From: Pseudisothecium myosuroides
Taxonomy: Eukaryota; Streptophyta; Bryopsida; Hypnales; Lembophyllaceae
Length of the DNA stretch: 64,000 nt
Assembly (NCBI GenBank): GCA_951799445.1
Contig: OX637291.1
Location: 2,668,501 to 2,732,500, forward strand
Direction: 5' to 3'
In this document: positions 34,486-46,370 of the stretch, piece after piece
How positions within the stretch are numbered: position 1 is the first letter of the stretch
How the letters are laid out: every line of letters begins with the position of its first letter
Notes under the pieces: generated by a model
Told to the model about the DNA's origin: nothing
Seen by the model: only the letters and a program-made list of their open reading frames with translations
The model's database searches: none
Translations under genes and position numbers: made by a program

Positions 34486-37344
34486 CTAGGTATGGTCTCG
34501 AGTCCGTCGGAAAACAGAAGTTTCCCAAATATTCTTGTTTGATAACCTGGTTTCCAAAAAACATGGAATTGAGCAGTACGTTTAGTATGTTATAGGGTGC
34601 ATCACATCTTGATCGAGGCGAAGTAACGTACCAACACCGACAGATACTAACTAGTTGTGTCTCATTCATGCATGACACTGTCTTCAGTCGCCTTCACAAT
34701 TAATGAAAATCAAAGTGTGAATTGATCTCGATTTCATTCACTCTCACAGGGATCAAAACATTGATGAAAACGGGGCAAAAATTAATGGCGCCACAGGTCT
34801 AGCTAGCTAGCTTCCACAAGACGGTGCTGAAAACATCGGCATTAATTCATTGCAGAATGACGTTACAAGTACCTAGAATAATATATTACAGAACTCACTC
34901 TAACTTACCGAAATTGAAGCTTAATATCGACGAATAATGGAGCTGTCTAGCTTGCAGCTGCAGATGACGATCAATTGGAGCTAAAGTCTAGTTTGCAGTC
35001 GTCCCAACTTCACATGATAATTTGGAGTACTACGTTGCTGTGTGTCAGAATTTGTGCATGCTCCTGCGGATACAATGTAGGCACTGGTGAATACACATAC
35101 ACATATGATAGACAGTCATATTCACTGACATTTATATAATGTCAAGTTCGACCTAGAGTTGTCTTCGACTTTCTGCCACCAATTCAAGTCATGCTCCGTA
35201 CTACTCTAAGTTAGCGAACAGCTCATTACTCAGTTCTTTCCGTGGAATGGAAGCAAACGTGGTCATAATCGTTGCGTTGGCCTTACTTCACAATGTTAAT
35301 TGTCGGGAAACGGCTCTTAAGTTGGAACAGAAGCGGTTTGAGTCTCATCGGAAATCTCAGATCTAAAACTGCCTTCAATTGTAGATCCATGACATAGATC
35401 CCTCACACAATTGCTGACATCAAAAGTCTGTCGATATCCCAGTTTTTAGCCTATCGATAGTAGCTTGTAAAGCTATATATAAAGTTTCATTATATAGGCG
35501 CAACGTATTTAACTAAAATCCGCCCAGTGACCCTATTTCAAACACTGGAAAGTCACATTTTAGCACTGTCTCCAAAAATTTGTTTAAACAACGAATATGA
35601 GGTAATTTACAACACGTATTCAATTCAGTACTGACCATTAGCTAAATCATTAGTACTGAATCAATTCCTAAATCCTAATTAATTGCAGCTAGCTAGCTTC
35701 TCCTGGTTTCAATATTATAGTGAAAGTTACCGTACCGACAATACCATGCTAGCTGATGAGCTGGAACTTTAATACGCACTATCACCTGAAACACCTGAAA
35801 AGCGTACTTCTCAAATTTTTGGTTCGCAAATTCTACCAACGTTGAATCCGATTCACTACCTATTGGGGCACGTGATCAGGGTCAAAGCAGTAGACAAGAG
35901 GAACGTTCCCGTCCGTCACTCAATTCTCTCTCAATGAACGTTCCGAGTAACAGCGAGAGCAATAGTGTCGGTAACGTACTGCATGAGCGTCAACTCCTTC
36001 GTACTAACATCGAATATTATGTAATATTCTCAAATTACAGCTAGCCTAAGTCAATGTCAAACATAGTGCCGCGAGAATTGGAACCAGATATGGATGCCCA
36101 GAAGCTACGGTCTATCTCGAATTCCAGCAATCAGGCAATTACTCTCGTGCTCGCTCAGCTTTTCTGCTAAGCAGTTGAATCTCCTTGCTAGCTACGGACA
36201 CAGAATCGACAATATATAATATGGATGACATGGCAATTGTCCAGGTTGAAACTTTGATCCATATCAGTCCTAGGCTTTAATTAGAGCTCTGTGCCCACAT
36301 TCGATGTCACAGTTTTCGAGCTTCAAACATTCCACCCCATTCTATCAAAGACGACGACCATTATATTTCTCAAATCATCAGCAAAATCAATAATCAAAAT
36401 TGTCAATTTCGTTAAATTGTGACATGCATTCATCTGCACATTGCTCTAAAAACTATTACTGCATTAAATTTCGCCCTGAAAAGTGCCAGACTCGTGAAAT
36501 TCTTCCAATTTCACGAAAGTGCGGTTCAAATTAAGTTTGCTCAGAGAGATCGAGCCTTTCGAGATCGATCAACTAATTGTCTAGCTATGCCTCTATGTAA
36601 CTAACAATAGTGTTTATTGAATCGTTCTAGCAATCGTACCATCAAAAACTCTTACGAAACGACCAGGGAATGAAGCCACTAGATAAGTGGAGAGAGACCT
36701 ACAATATATGTGTACTTGACGAGATCTTTGTCAGTTGATAGCAGTGACGCATACGAGGACGAATTAGTTGATGCGAATCGATCCATGAGCCGAAAGAGCA
36801 GCAATGATTTCGATTTATACTGTACGTACGTACAGAGATTCAGTTGAACCCGATTCCCGACAGTGCGACCGTTCCCTCAAATCGCCCCGCACGCACGTAC
36901 TGAGTCACGGTACATGGTTTGAATGGAATTGAATCTCCGTCCCAAGGAAGAGCCTGCAACTGCTGCACCTACTACTGCTAGATCAAAATGTCGGCCCCTG
37001 GTGAACTCCGTCCGAAAGTGTCGATCGGTCAGCTGTTCAACTTCTTTACTAGAATTGAAGGATAGCTAGAATGATCGAAGTCTAGAATGCGCGCTAGCTT
37101 GCCGGCTCGAATTTAATTCATTCCCGGGTCCCCTTTCCGAGAACAACGTGGATCAGACTCTTGGAACGTAACTTCCCTCGGATCAGAAACTCTCCCTTTA
37201 ATTCCTAGAATCGTACTGGCACATGTATCAGGACAAAGAACTGTTGTCTTAGTTAATTTCAGTCAATACCGACTGCAGACCCTGTTGAGTCGTACGTTCA
37301 ACCCACGTTAACGTCGTTAAGCAAGAGTTCAATCTGATGCATGC
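34486..37344. other. compositionally distinct tract without recognisable genes
   Basis: Unlike the deserts on either side, this tract is only mildly AT-rich, has few homopolymers and is dense in short palindromes (GCTAGC, CTAGCTAG, ACGTAC, TCGATC). Neither strand gives an open frame above 73 codons. It may be upstream or intronic DNA of the decayed gene, a non-coding transcript, or unmethylated regulatory DNA. Confidence 0.4.
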
Positions 37345-37388
37345 CCCCACACCCACCCACCCCCACCCACCCCCACCCCGCCCCCCTC
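37345..37388. repeat. C-rich low-complexity tract
   Basis: A run of CCCACCCACCCCCACC-type repeats. The complementary strand has several G-runs of three or more with one- or two-base spacers, so it could form a G-quadruplex. Confidence 0.85.
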
Positions 37389-38152
37389 TGTCCTCTGATG
37401 TCGTTCGTCTTCTAGAGATCTCGATGTACTACAGGACTGACCAGCTTGCTTCCCACTCTCTCCAACTGGTACCACTTGCGAATCTACACTACAACTAATT
37501 AAGTCGCACGCATCAGTTAGTATTTACACAATCATATACACTGTCTACGTACCAAATTCATCATACTCAATCCTGTGAAATTATAACACTTACACTATCG
37601 GGCTGTGAGCCATTATCAGAAATCTACTTTTAGCTGGGATACGTAATGTTAATGAACCCGAATACTAATTGACCCGGAATACTAATTAACACGTACAGCA
37701 GTTTCTCGCGAATAATGGTTAGCAGTTTCTCCAGGGCAGGCGGTTAAGCTAGGTACCGCAGATCCCGGGATCCAGTTGCAGTATAACCGATTCCGCGGGT
37801 CAGCTGCGTGCTAGTCGACCAGACCAAGAGTGATCCGAAGACTCCCTGGAATTCTCGCAAACGACGTCGAACCTTGCTCCTCACTTCAACAATTGCTATT
37901 TTTCAGGAAATCAACCTGAAACTAAGGCGTTGCTTTTGTTCTTGTGTCATGAATTAATTTCAATTCCGTCGAGTTGACTGTGCACGTGGTTGTGAAATTG
38001 GGAGAGATTCAAACCCACTTGCCACTCGTAAATGTAATTAATCGTAGATGTGATCGAAGAGAATTGCAATTTCATGGGTTCCGAAGGTCCTCGCATGCGA
38101 CAGAGAGCGCAGCCTTTCGATCGGGTGAAGGGAATCACGTTCAGACCAGTAC
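37389..38152. other. continuation of the gene-free, mildly AT-rich tract
   Basis: No gene is supported. Short overlapping frames near 37950-38330 on both strands arise from the GC-rich repeat below. Confidence 0.4.
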
Positions 38153-38222
38153 GGGCCAGGGCCGGGCTGGACTGGGCCGGGTTGGACTGGGCCGGGTTGG
38201 ACTGGACCGGGTTGAGCCTGGT
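38153..38222. repeat. 15-bp GC-rich tandem repeat, about 4.5 units
   Basis: Units of the form GGACTGGGCCGGGTT with single-base variation. It translates on one strand into a Gln/Pro/Gly repeat (QPGPVQPGPVQPGP), which is why overlapping frames exist there. I treat it as a minisatellite rather than a gene. Confidence 0.85.
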
Positions 38223-38519
38223 CAGAGTTGACCGGCAACCGACAGCGTGCCTGCGACACTTTTGTACTCGAGTGCTTGGGTTTCAACAACACTCAGCCAA
38301 TGGCGCTTGGTTGTATTTTCTTTGGGAAACTTCGTAAACATTCTTTGGAGGTTGAATGAGGGAGTTAATTTTGTGGAATTTGGATTTGAAGGGACTGCAT
38401 TTCGAAGGAGAGAAGATGCGCTTTTTGACTCAAATTCTTTACTAGCATGTTAATTTTTTTAAGAGAACAAGAAGGCAACTTAGAAGGATGAAAATTGAAT
38501 GTGGTGTAGAGACCGAGGG
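38223..38519. other. spacer, nothing recognised
   Basis: Transition from the GC-moderate tract back to AT-rich DNA. Confidence 0.4.
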
Positions 38520-38700
38520 AAGTGACATTTTTAATAGATGGCAAATTTCATCAAAATGGCGATATTCCATACGCAATTTTCAAACCACACAAGTCTAAAC
38601 CATCTAAGATAGATATAGATTTCAAACCATGCGCTTTGAACCATATAGGACAAGTTTAGATTTCAGACCATGCAGTCTAAATTGTAAAAGTGCCAAAGTA
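38520..38700. repeat. dispersed repeat, copy 1 of a pair
   Basis: Similar to 41540-41760. Shared blocks are AAATTTCAT-AAAAT, GATATTCCATA-GC, GATAGATATAGATTTCAAAC, GGACAAGT-TAGATT-CAGACCA and AAAAGTGCCA. Within each copy a unit of about 55 bp (AGATTTCAAACC-GC-GT-AAACC) is itself tandemly repeated. Confidence 0.65.
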
Positions 38701-39411
38701 GAGAAGGGTGATTGCAAGAAACACTTGTCCTATTTCTTGTCCCCTTGCCCTTAGACGAGTGTTTTTTGTGCTCATAACTTTTGCATCAATTGTCTGTTTG
38801 GCATAAAATTTGGAATGAAGGTATATTTGATAGTTGCAAACATTGAATAATTTTTTCAAATTTTTTCAAATTAATTTACTATTTTTGACCTACTCTGAAT
38901 TAGATGTCTACCTTGGCCATTTTGGAGGGTTCTAGTCCTATTTTTGATCCAAAAAAACAAATTTGAAGCTTCAAATTAGACACGTTGGAGGTCTACTAAC
39001 ATTATAAGGATTGACAATGAATTTTTATGAAAATAGCAACATGTCAATTGCACACATAGGGTCAAAGTGACCTCCCTTTGAGTGAAGGCTACGAAAAGGG
39101 AAAAAAATTCCTATAAGAATTCTTTGGTGCAATGCAACCGCAATCTTCTCTAGCAAATTGACTTTTTTTTGGAATTCTTTGGAATTTTTTTTGAACTACT
39201 AAAAATGAAAAGGTCTAAAAAATCCTTTTCTACTATTTTTTGTTTCCAATGGCTTTTCTAGTATTGCATCGTACTTAATCGACTATTTAGATCTGTTGGG
39301 CAACTATTGACACATAGTATTGATAGTACTGCCAAACCTATAGCCAGAAACTGCATTTTTTATCAAAAAAAAGTGAAACGTTTCTTGCAACTATCCTAGA
39401 ATTGCACCATA
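38701..39411. other. AT-rich spacer
   Basis: No gene or element recognised. Confidence 0.4.
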
Positions 39412-40371
39412 TTAACCCCTAAAGGACCAAGTGTCCGTTCAACGTACGCAAGAAATCTCAGGTAGGTTCCTATGAAGTCATTTTTGGTCAGATGCTCATG
39501 AAATTTGGACACAATGTGTAAACATGTACCTCCCAAGTGAAAAACTAATTTTTTTTCCAATCGGGTGTCTGGATCAAAAGTTATGTTGCCCTGAAATTTT
39601 TACGTAGTTTGGGCAATTTGGAAATATTTGGAGAATCTTTTGTAAAAAACTTCATCAACTTTTGAAATTTGGCATGTATATAACTAATAAAATATGGCAC
39701 ACAATTGTCCAAAAAAATCAAACTTTAGTCTTCAAATCACATCCTAAGAGGAATCAAACTCTGTTAGCTATGTGGGGGCAGTTTCAAGAAAAAACATTTT
39801 CTTCTAACTTCAAGTCCTATTTTCTTGCAATTTGTGAAGTCAAAATTCTTGAATTTTTTTTCACATATTCCAAATGTTTGTTCCTAACTTTTCACCGTTC
39901 GGATTTGAAATTAAAAATTTCCTCATTGCACAAGAAATCATTAAAAAATGACAAATGCATTGTCAATTCACTTAACCACCATGCATTGCAGGGTGATTTA
40001 GTGTAAGCTAGACATCTCAGTTGATTCTAAAAAATTCCATGAGTAAACCTAACATCAAATACTTATGATTGGTCAAAAACTCATCTTCACGTAGAGCAAG
40101 AATTTTACTCCAAGAGGGTCCAAAGTCTGCTGACCCTGTTTTGCAGGAATGAAAAAAAGTTTTTTTTCTCACTTCAAATGTTATAATCTTGCAATCCGTG
40201 CGGTCAAATGGTCTGAAATTTTTTCACACCTTGGCAAAGCACTTTACTTCAATTTTGTACGGTTGAAGTTTCAAATAAAATTTTCAATTTTCATTTTTTA
40301 TTAACATATCAAAAACTTACAATTTTTTACTATGTCTCCTTGAAAAAAAACCTCGGTCCTTTAGAGGTTAA
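39412..40371 (+). mobile_element. TTAA-element copy I, full length (960 bp)
   Basis: It starts TTAACCCCTAAAGGACCAAG and ends AACCTCGGTCCTTTAGAGGTTAA. The interior defines a subfamily with copy M (59037): CAACTTTTGAAATTTGGCAT, TAACTAATAAAATATGGC and TTGCACAAGAAATCAT. The terminal TTAA (40368-40371) is also the start of copy J. A 114-codon frame inside (39662-40006) has no recognisable domain. Confidence 0.85.
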
Positions 40372-41288
40372 CCCCTAAAGAACCAACATGCATTTTTTGG
40401 TTGTATATAAATTTTGGGCAGGTACGTGTGACTAGAGATTTCCATATTTTAAGCTGAAATTTTAATAGAAGGTGGGCAAAAGGAATATCTTTCATATGCA
40501 CTAAATTTCATGACATTTGGAAATAGGAGTCAAAAGTTATGGCCAAATATGTTACTTTTTTTTGCAATCTGGGCAGATCAGAAAAAGCACTTTTTTCAAA
40601 AATAAAAATTTGAAATTGTTATTCTAGAGTTATATATATGTGCAAAGCTTTGAATCATTCCATTTCGACCAATGAGTCAAAAGTTATGAGGGTTTTTAGT
40701 TTGCGGGCAATTATGGATTTTTACTCTGAAATAAATTTTGAAGTTGTTTATTTAACTCAATTTTTAATATTTTTTGAAAAAAAAATCATAGGATGAAGGT
40801 TGTTTATTACAACATTACAACCAGTGGGATTGACGTTTTTCAATTCCATAATTAAATTCTTAACAATTTAGTATTTTGGATCATCCTCTACTTCTTTCTA
40901 CTTACTATTTTTTTTCCTATATGTTGTACAATTCCAAATGATTTGAAAATTTTTAAGCATGTAGCCAACTTGTTTAGGAAAAATAATTCAAAGAAGCACC
41001 ACCATTTTAGACATTTTTTCATACAAATGTGACCTTGTGAAGCGCCGCTGCCCTGTTTTTCGAAGGGACAAAAAAAGGATTTTTGTCAATTCAAATGCTA
41101 ATATCTTCCAATCTGCATAGTGGAAAATTTTGAAATTTTTTCCACATCTTCTAAATTTAATTTACTATAAGATCCTATGATTACATGTGTCAAAAAAGTT
41201 TTTTTTTCAAAAATTTGGTACTTCTATTAAAAATGGCAGTTTTTGAGTGTTTTGGGTGAAATCATAGTCATGGAACTGTAGGGGTTAA
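40368..41288 (+). mobile_element. TTAA-element copy J, full length (921 bp), abutting copy I
   Basis: It starts TTAACCCCTAAAGAACCAAC and ends CATGGAACTGTAGGGGTTAA. It contains TTTTGGGCAGGTACG and GTTATGAGGGTTTTTAGTTTGCGGGCAATTATGG, shared with copy B. It is directly joined to copy I by one shared TTAA. It is non-coding. Confidence 0.85.
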
Positions 41289-41539
41289 TGAAATTTTCTA
41301 CATAGGGGTAGGGGGGTCCTTCTGTCGTGCCAAATGAACTAAAAATTATTCTTTGTACAATTGCCCTTGGTGCACAATCAATCTTGAATTTAAGAATTTT
41401 CAATAGTAAAAAAAATTCCATTATTGGATAATAAAAAATCCTAAACATGGCCCTAAATTGTAGAATTTTATAGACAATCATTGTAATTTTGACTCACATA
41501 TTTTAAAATGTATTTGTGATTATTTAACGATTAATGATA
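41289..41539. other. spacer, nothing recognised
   Basis: AT-rich, no supportable gene. Confidence 0.4.
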
Positions 41540-41760
41540 AAGGAAATTTCATTAAAATAGTGATATTCCATATGCCATTTTCAGAGCGCGCGGTTTAAAC
41601 CGTAAAAGTGCCATTTAGGATAGATATAGATTTCAAACTGCACAGTCGAAACTATAAAATTGCCATCTAGGACAAGTGTAGATTCCAGACCACACGGACC
41701 AAACCATAAAAGAGCTAAAATTGCAAAATGACTATCATTTTAACAAAATTTTCCATATGG
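41540..41760. repeat. dispersed repeat, copy 2 of the pair
   Basis: Diverged relative of 38520-38700 in the same orientation, with three internal units of about 55 bp of the GATTTCAAAC-GCACAGTC-AAAC type. The I-J element pair lies between the two copies, so a segmental duplication or two insertions of one repeat are both possible. Confidence 0.65.
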
Positions 41761-42090
41761 ATTGTTGCAAGAAACAGTTGTCAATTTTTGTCCTAATTGA
41801 TTACTAAAAGGGGTACTTAGAGCATTTGGAGAAAAAAATAAGAAGCAAATAATATGTGAAAAATTAGAAGAAGTAGAAAATAGAGCATTTCAAAAAAATT
41901 CATACATAAAAAAATAATTGTTCAAAAATTATGGACAAAAGAAATTGATGGAAAATTTCAAGGAAATTAATATTTTGAAAACTAAAATTGGCTATTCTTT
42001 CCAACTTAGAGGAAATTTTACCAACTAATTGTTTCATTAAAAAAAATAAGATTCTATGAAGCATATACTACTACAAAATAAGGGCATTTA

Positions 42091-42603
42091 CATTAGAAGA
42101 AAAATGGGCCCTCGGGAGGGCTGTCAGTTCCTGGACAGCAGGGAACGCTATCCAGAAAAAAAAAAAAAAAATTTGAATTTTTTTTTTTTTTTTTTTTTGG
42201 TTTGTGGCCAGCGAACGGGGAGCCTTTTCAGGCCAGCGAACTGGCGGGACAGTTCACTAAAATAATATTAAAAATATTAAAATAATATTAATATTAAAAT
42301 AAATACAAAATCTCAAAATTCTGAAATCTGATGTGGCCGAAATAATCCTCGTCAGCCAGAATCATTATTTTTTTATTATTTTAATTATTATTTTATTATT
42401 TTTAATATTTTTTTAATATTTTTTAATTATATTTTTTAATATTTTAATATTTTTTTAATATTTTTTTATTGTGGCTACTATTCATCAATGATGATGAATA
42501 GTGGCCATTGTCCCTCAAAAGGGCTGTGAGTTCCATTGTGGGGAACTCGTAGCCCCTTTGCAAAGGGAACGAGCCCTCCCGAGGGCTCATTTTTTTTCTA
42601 ATG
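42091..42603. mobile_element. MITE-like element with CATTAGAAG termini (513 bp)
   Basis: The left end CATTAGAAGAAAAATGGGCC and the right end are inverted copies that continue into CTCGGGAGGGC (about 31 bp with few mismatches). Inside are long A and T runs, ATTTTTAATATT runs and a small hairpin at 42473-42506 (GGCTACTATTCATCA against TGATGAATAGTGGCC). No target duplication is clear. A related element is at 49812. Confidence 0.75.
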
Positions 42604-43220
42604 GAGTAGGATTATATACAGCTACAAGGTGGAGATCTTTTTCATTTCCTAAAAACCTCTTTTTCAATGTGTGTAATCCTAGTTGAAAACCCCAATTCCC
42701 AGCTTTCAACATCAAATTTTCTTATTTGGACTAAAAATAGTTATCCTAACTTATCCTTATGCTTAAACAATTAATTTATATGCACATAATTATTATGCAT
42801 TAATATACCGGTAGTTGAATAGTATTAAAATTCAAATCTCAACGAATGATGCATTCACAAATTACAAATTTGCAATTTCAATTTCAATCCAACACTCCTT
42901 TTCTTCAAGCTTTGTATTTCAAATATATTTTGTGCAAGTGTAGACTGGTTGCTATTCCCTAGGAACTATTGTGAAACAAAGGATGTGATAACTCAATTCT
43001 TTATCTGTAAAGGACCAAGCTTTCAAATTTTGAACACCGGCTAAACACAAACACATCCCAAGTATGCAATAATGCATTTCTTCATACATCATTTTTTTTC
43101 AGATATTTGTATTTGTTCCTTATCATTTGAATAATATCAATTTTGAAGATTTTATTGTGCAAATATTCTATAATTCAAAAAATATTGGTAAACTTGGCCT
43201 AAAAAAATAACTTTTTCAGT
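42604..43220. other. AT-rich spacer
   Basis: No gene or element recognised. Confidence 0.4.
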
Positions 43221-44109
43221 TTAACCCTTTAGTGACCGTGGTTGATTTAGGGGGCGGGTGTAGTTTTTCAAGAATATGAATTTTGTGGCCACTCTAAAGA
43301 TGTAGTCTTAGATCAAACCGTACAAGGTGTTTCTATAAAGGAGATTCTTCAACCTAACAAAAAATCAAACTCATCCAACGGTACAAATTGCTATAAATAA
43401 GGTAGGAGGTCTATAAATCAACCTTTTAAGGGCTAAAATTGAATTTTGTGGAGGTGAAACATCTTTAAATATTTTTTAGTAAATTTTCCTCAAAAGACAA
43501 GTAGAATAGGCATCTAATCCAAGTCGTTTCATATTTTTTTCAAGCTTTGTGAAATTAGTTACAAATTTTTGAAGTTCACAAAAAATTGTCATACGTAGTC
43601 ATCAAAATGAATACCCTTCTAAAATGTGCAGATTTGGTACATTGAAGAAAGTGAAATGTACCTCTAAATCATGTTTGCTTCTAGAGCCTTGTTGGAGTTT
43701 GAGTTGCTTTCCTTAATTTTCAAAAATCAATGACTTGAATGACCCTTTAGAATTTGCGCTACATAAATACCAATGCATAAGTTTACTTTGGGCATTCATG
43801 AGATTATAAAGCAACACTTATACCTTGTCAAGACATCAAGTTACAAAAAAATCTCACAATTTGGTTGATATTTTTTTGTATTTTTGTTGAACACTTCCCA
43901 TTTAAAGATCCAAGCCATTTGAGTTTGCAACCTCATAGCTAATTCATCAATGCTCCAATTCTCTTGAAATTGGTTTTGTTTGAAGCGCACAAAGACATTC
44001 TAATTGCGTTCTTCTTTGAGATTTTTGTGATCAAATGTATTTTGAACAATATTAGACTGAGAGTCCAAAAATCAACCAAAAAGTGGTCGACCGGTCACTA
44101 AAGGGTTCA
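43221..44109. mobile_element. TTAA-type element K with a different terminal repeat (889 bp)
   Basis: It starts TTAACCCTTTAGTGACCG and ends CGGTCACTAAAGGGTTCAA, so the 14-bp inverted repeat CCCTTTAGTGACCG is perfect while the right TTAA has decayed to TTCA. The interior does not resemble copies A-J. It is the same size class and has the same CCC start after TTAA, so a second family of the same superfamily is inferred. It is non-coding. Confidence 0.75.
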
Positions 44110-44461
44110 AAAATGACCGTTCAAAAATGACTTGAATAAAAAAATAAAATAAAGAATAGGAAGAATATTAAATGATAGGCCAAGCGCTTCAGGTTTGATT
44201 TTGAAAGAATTATTGACAAAAAGTGGTTTTTTGTTTTTTTTGGAATGTTTTGACCTATTGGACTTACTTCAATAATGAATATAATGGCTTGCCAAGCCCC
44301 ACACTTAGGCTGCATAATCAAAGCACTATTCACTATTTACTTTTGCATGTCCTAACTACACAAATTTTGGACAAGCAACAAGATCCATATCCTATTTCAA
44401 GGAGATTTTTTATTTTTCTTAATCTAGTTTGCCCTCTAAACAAGTGAATGTTATTTAAAGA

Positions 44462-45128
44462 TTAATCCTAGAAGGACGCTATAAACATTCATTTCATTTG
44501 GATAAGTGATGTGAAAGTTATAAAGTTTCTTGTCTTGCAAGCAATCTTAGCAAATTCTTAAGAAAATAATGTATTGGATTTGTTTTTTAATTCAATTTTT
44601 TACAATTTTAAGAAAGATGCTACTCATGGTTTAGTTTGTTTTCTAAAACAATCTCACTATCGGGATTTGTGTATTTCAATTCCACCTTAAAGCTATCAAC
44701 AATTTAGTTTTTCCTTCTATCTTGTACCTACTTCTATTTAACAATTTTTTAAAGAATGAAAATTATTGTTATGTGTGTGTGAATTTATTTCCCAAATTCT
44801 CAACTCAATTTTCCAATATAAAAAAAATTTAACTCACAATCTATAGAACAAAAAAAAATTAAGTTAAGAGAATTCAAAGCCTTGTAATCTAGTTTGGCTA
44901 GGAACCAAAAAAACTCACTTTCTTCACTTTAAATGCTTATATCTTGTGATAAATATGGTCAAAGTTTTTGAAAATTCTTCTAGACATTTTCATACTAGTG
45001 CAGTGCAAAATCCTATTGTTGGATTTTTTTTATAAATTGTATAGAATTTTTGTTGTTTGCATTGTAACTGGTAGCTTTGAGTGTTTTTTGATAGAAAAAT
45101 AGCCTTCAATTGGGACTCTAGAGGTCAA
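44462..45128 (+). mobile_element. TTAA-element copy L with an internal deletion (667 bp)
   Basis: It starts TTAATCCTAGAAGGACGC, then jumps directly to the ATTCATTTCATTTGGATAAG block that lies about 300 bp in for copy E. The right half is collinear with E and G. It ends GGGACTCTAGAGGTCAA. The deletion removes the left interior. Confidence 0.7.
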
Positions 45129-45434
45129 GCAAACGATTCACATAGTATCCAAGAAGATGATTTCCACAGTGACCAACCCAGTGTTCAAAAGTTAATAGAA
45201 TAGGTGGCAAAATCCAAAATTGCTTCATACTCCAAGCAAGTGCAAGTGGAGTATGACATAACACTGCATAACCAAGTAATGGTCCTCTCCATGCTAGGAA
45301 GGTATTATGCCTCCCTAGAAGCCTAGGAGAGACTTTCAGTATAATCCAAGGATTGGGGTTGACTAACAAGCTATAGAAGACAATTTTGTTCACTACCATC
45401 CAAGGATTGGGGTTGACCGATGAGCTATATAAAA
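45129..45434. repeat. short direct repeat (54-bp spacing) leading into a tandem array
   Basis: ATCCAAGGATTGGGGTTGAC occurs at 45344 and 45398, each followed by an AGCTATA-AA segment and CAATTTT. This looks like the proximal, longer-unit part of the array that follows. Confidence 0.7.
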
Positions 45435-45640
45435 CAATTTTCTTCACTGTGAACCGTATAAGACAATTTTGTTCATTGCAAGCCATATAAAACAATTTTG
45501 TTCACTATGAACCGTACAAGACAATTTTGTTCATTGCAAGCCATATAAAACAATTTTGTTCACTATGAACCGTATAAGACAAATTTGTTCATTGCAAGCC
45601 GTATGAGACAATTTTGTTCACTGTTGCTGTCCCATTTCCA
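45435..45640. repeat. 29-bp tandem array, seven units
   Basis: CAATTTTGTTCA starts at 45435, 45464, 45493, 45522, 45551, 45580 and 45609, exactly 29 bp apart. Alternate units are of two types (CACTATGAACCGTA-AAGA and CATTGCAAGCCATATAAAA), so the evolutionary unit is a 58-bp dimer. A minus-strand open frame crosses the array but reads only the repeat. Confidence 0.92.
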
Positions 45641-46361
45641 AGGATGCAAAAGAGACCCGCTTGCGTCATTGGTAAACAAAGCCGTTATGGAATTTCCTGC
45701 AACCAGCGACAGTTGAGACTTGAGAGTAGAATCCCAACCAGCATTTCCCATTTTCCAGGGGGGAGAATTGACCAAGTCCTGCATTCCTGTTCACATTTTG
45801 AAAATTTAGTAAAAATTCCAAGTGCCGAACAAACAAATGTCCGACGTGAATGTGTGTGGACCAATGCAACATTGCAACTGCAACGAATGAATGACGTGAG
45901 TGTGTGTGGACTAATTCAACATTGCGACGTCAATGAACAGTCACGTGATTCTTTTCGATGACCCACGGGCCAGGGCAGGCATTCAACATTTCAACTCCAT
46001 CAATTCCGTTAAGGTCTGAACTTTGCAGCACTCTTTTGGCGTAGCTCAATGCACGGCTACCATGTGGCACTTCGGTCAGGAGGTGAGGAGGTTACACGAA
46101 GGACCCCAACTGATGAAAAGTCGTGGCATATGCTTTTTTTTGGTCTGAATTGTTCTCCTTTGAAAATTCAAATTCAATGACGTGTGCAGCTGGAGTTGGG
46201 TAGATCGATCTGATAACTTACACCTGATTGGTTCCATGTGCAACTGGAATTGTCGAATATGCCGGTCAATTTGACCAAGTTGTTGTTCTTAAACCGCCTC
46301 ACCAGTTCTTGCCACTCGAAATGCCGCAATCAGATTAGTTGGAACAGTGAGGGAATGAGGG
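45641..46361. other. spacer, GC-moderate, no supported gene
   Basis: A 115-codon plus-strand frame (45614-45961) includes GTGTGTGGAC-AAT-CAACATTGC, itself a short direct repeat at about 45851 and 45901. No family resemblance. Confidence 0.35.
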
Positions 46362-46370
46362 ATGGTGCCC

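Noticed and set aside
38038..38337. Overlapping frames of 84-95 codons on both strands with QPGPVQPGP repeats
   Set aside because: They are produced by the 15-bp GC-rich minisatellite. Both strands being open is typical of a 3n repeat unit, not of a gene.
39662..40006. 114-codon frame inside TTAA element I as a possible transposase remnant
   Set aside because: No DDD/DDE motif or similarity, and it is not conserved as an open frame in sister copy M.
45118..45495. 125-codon minus-strand open frame
   Set aside because: It reads through the 29-bp and 54-bp tandem repeats and gives only a repetitive peptide (VNPNPW repeated). No gene context.
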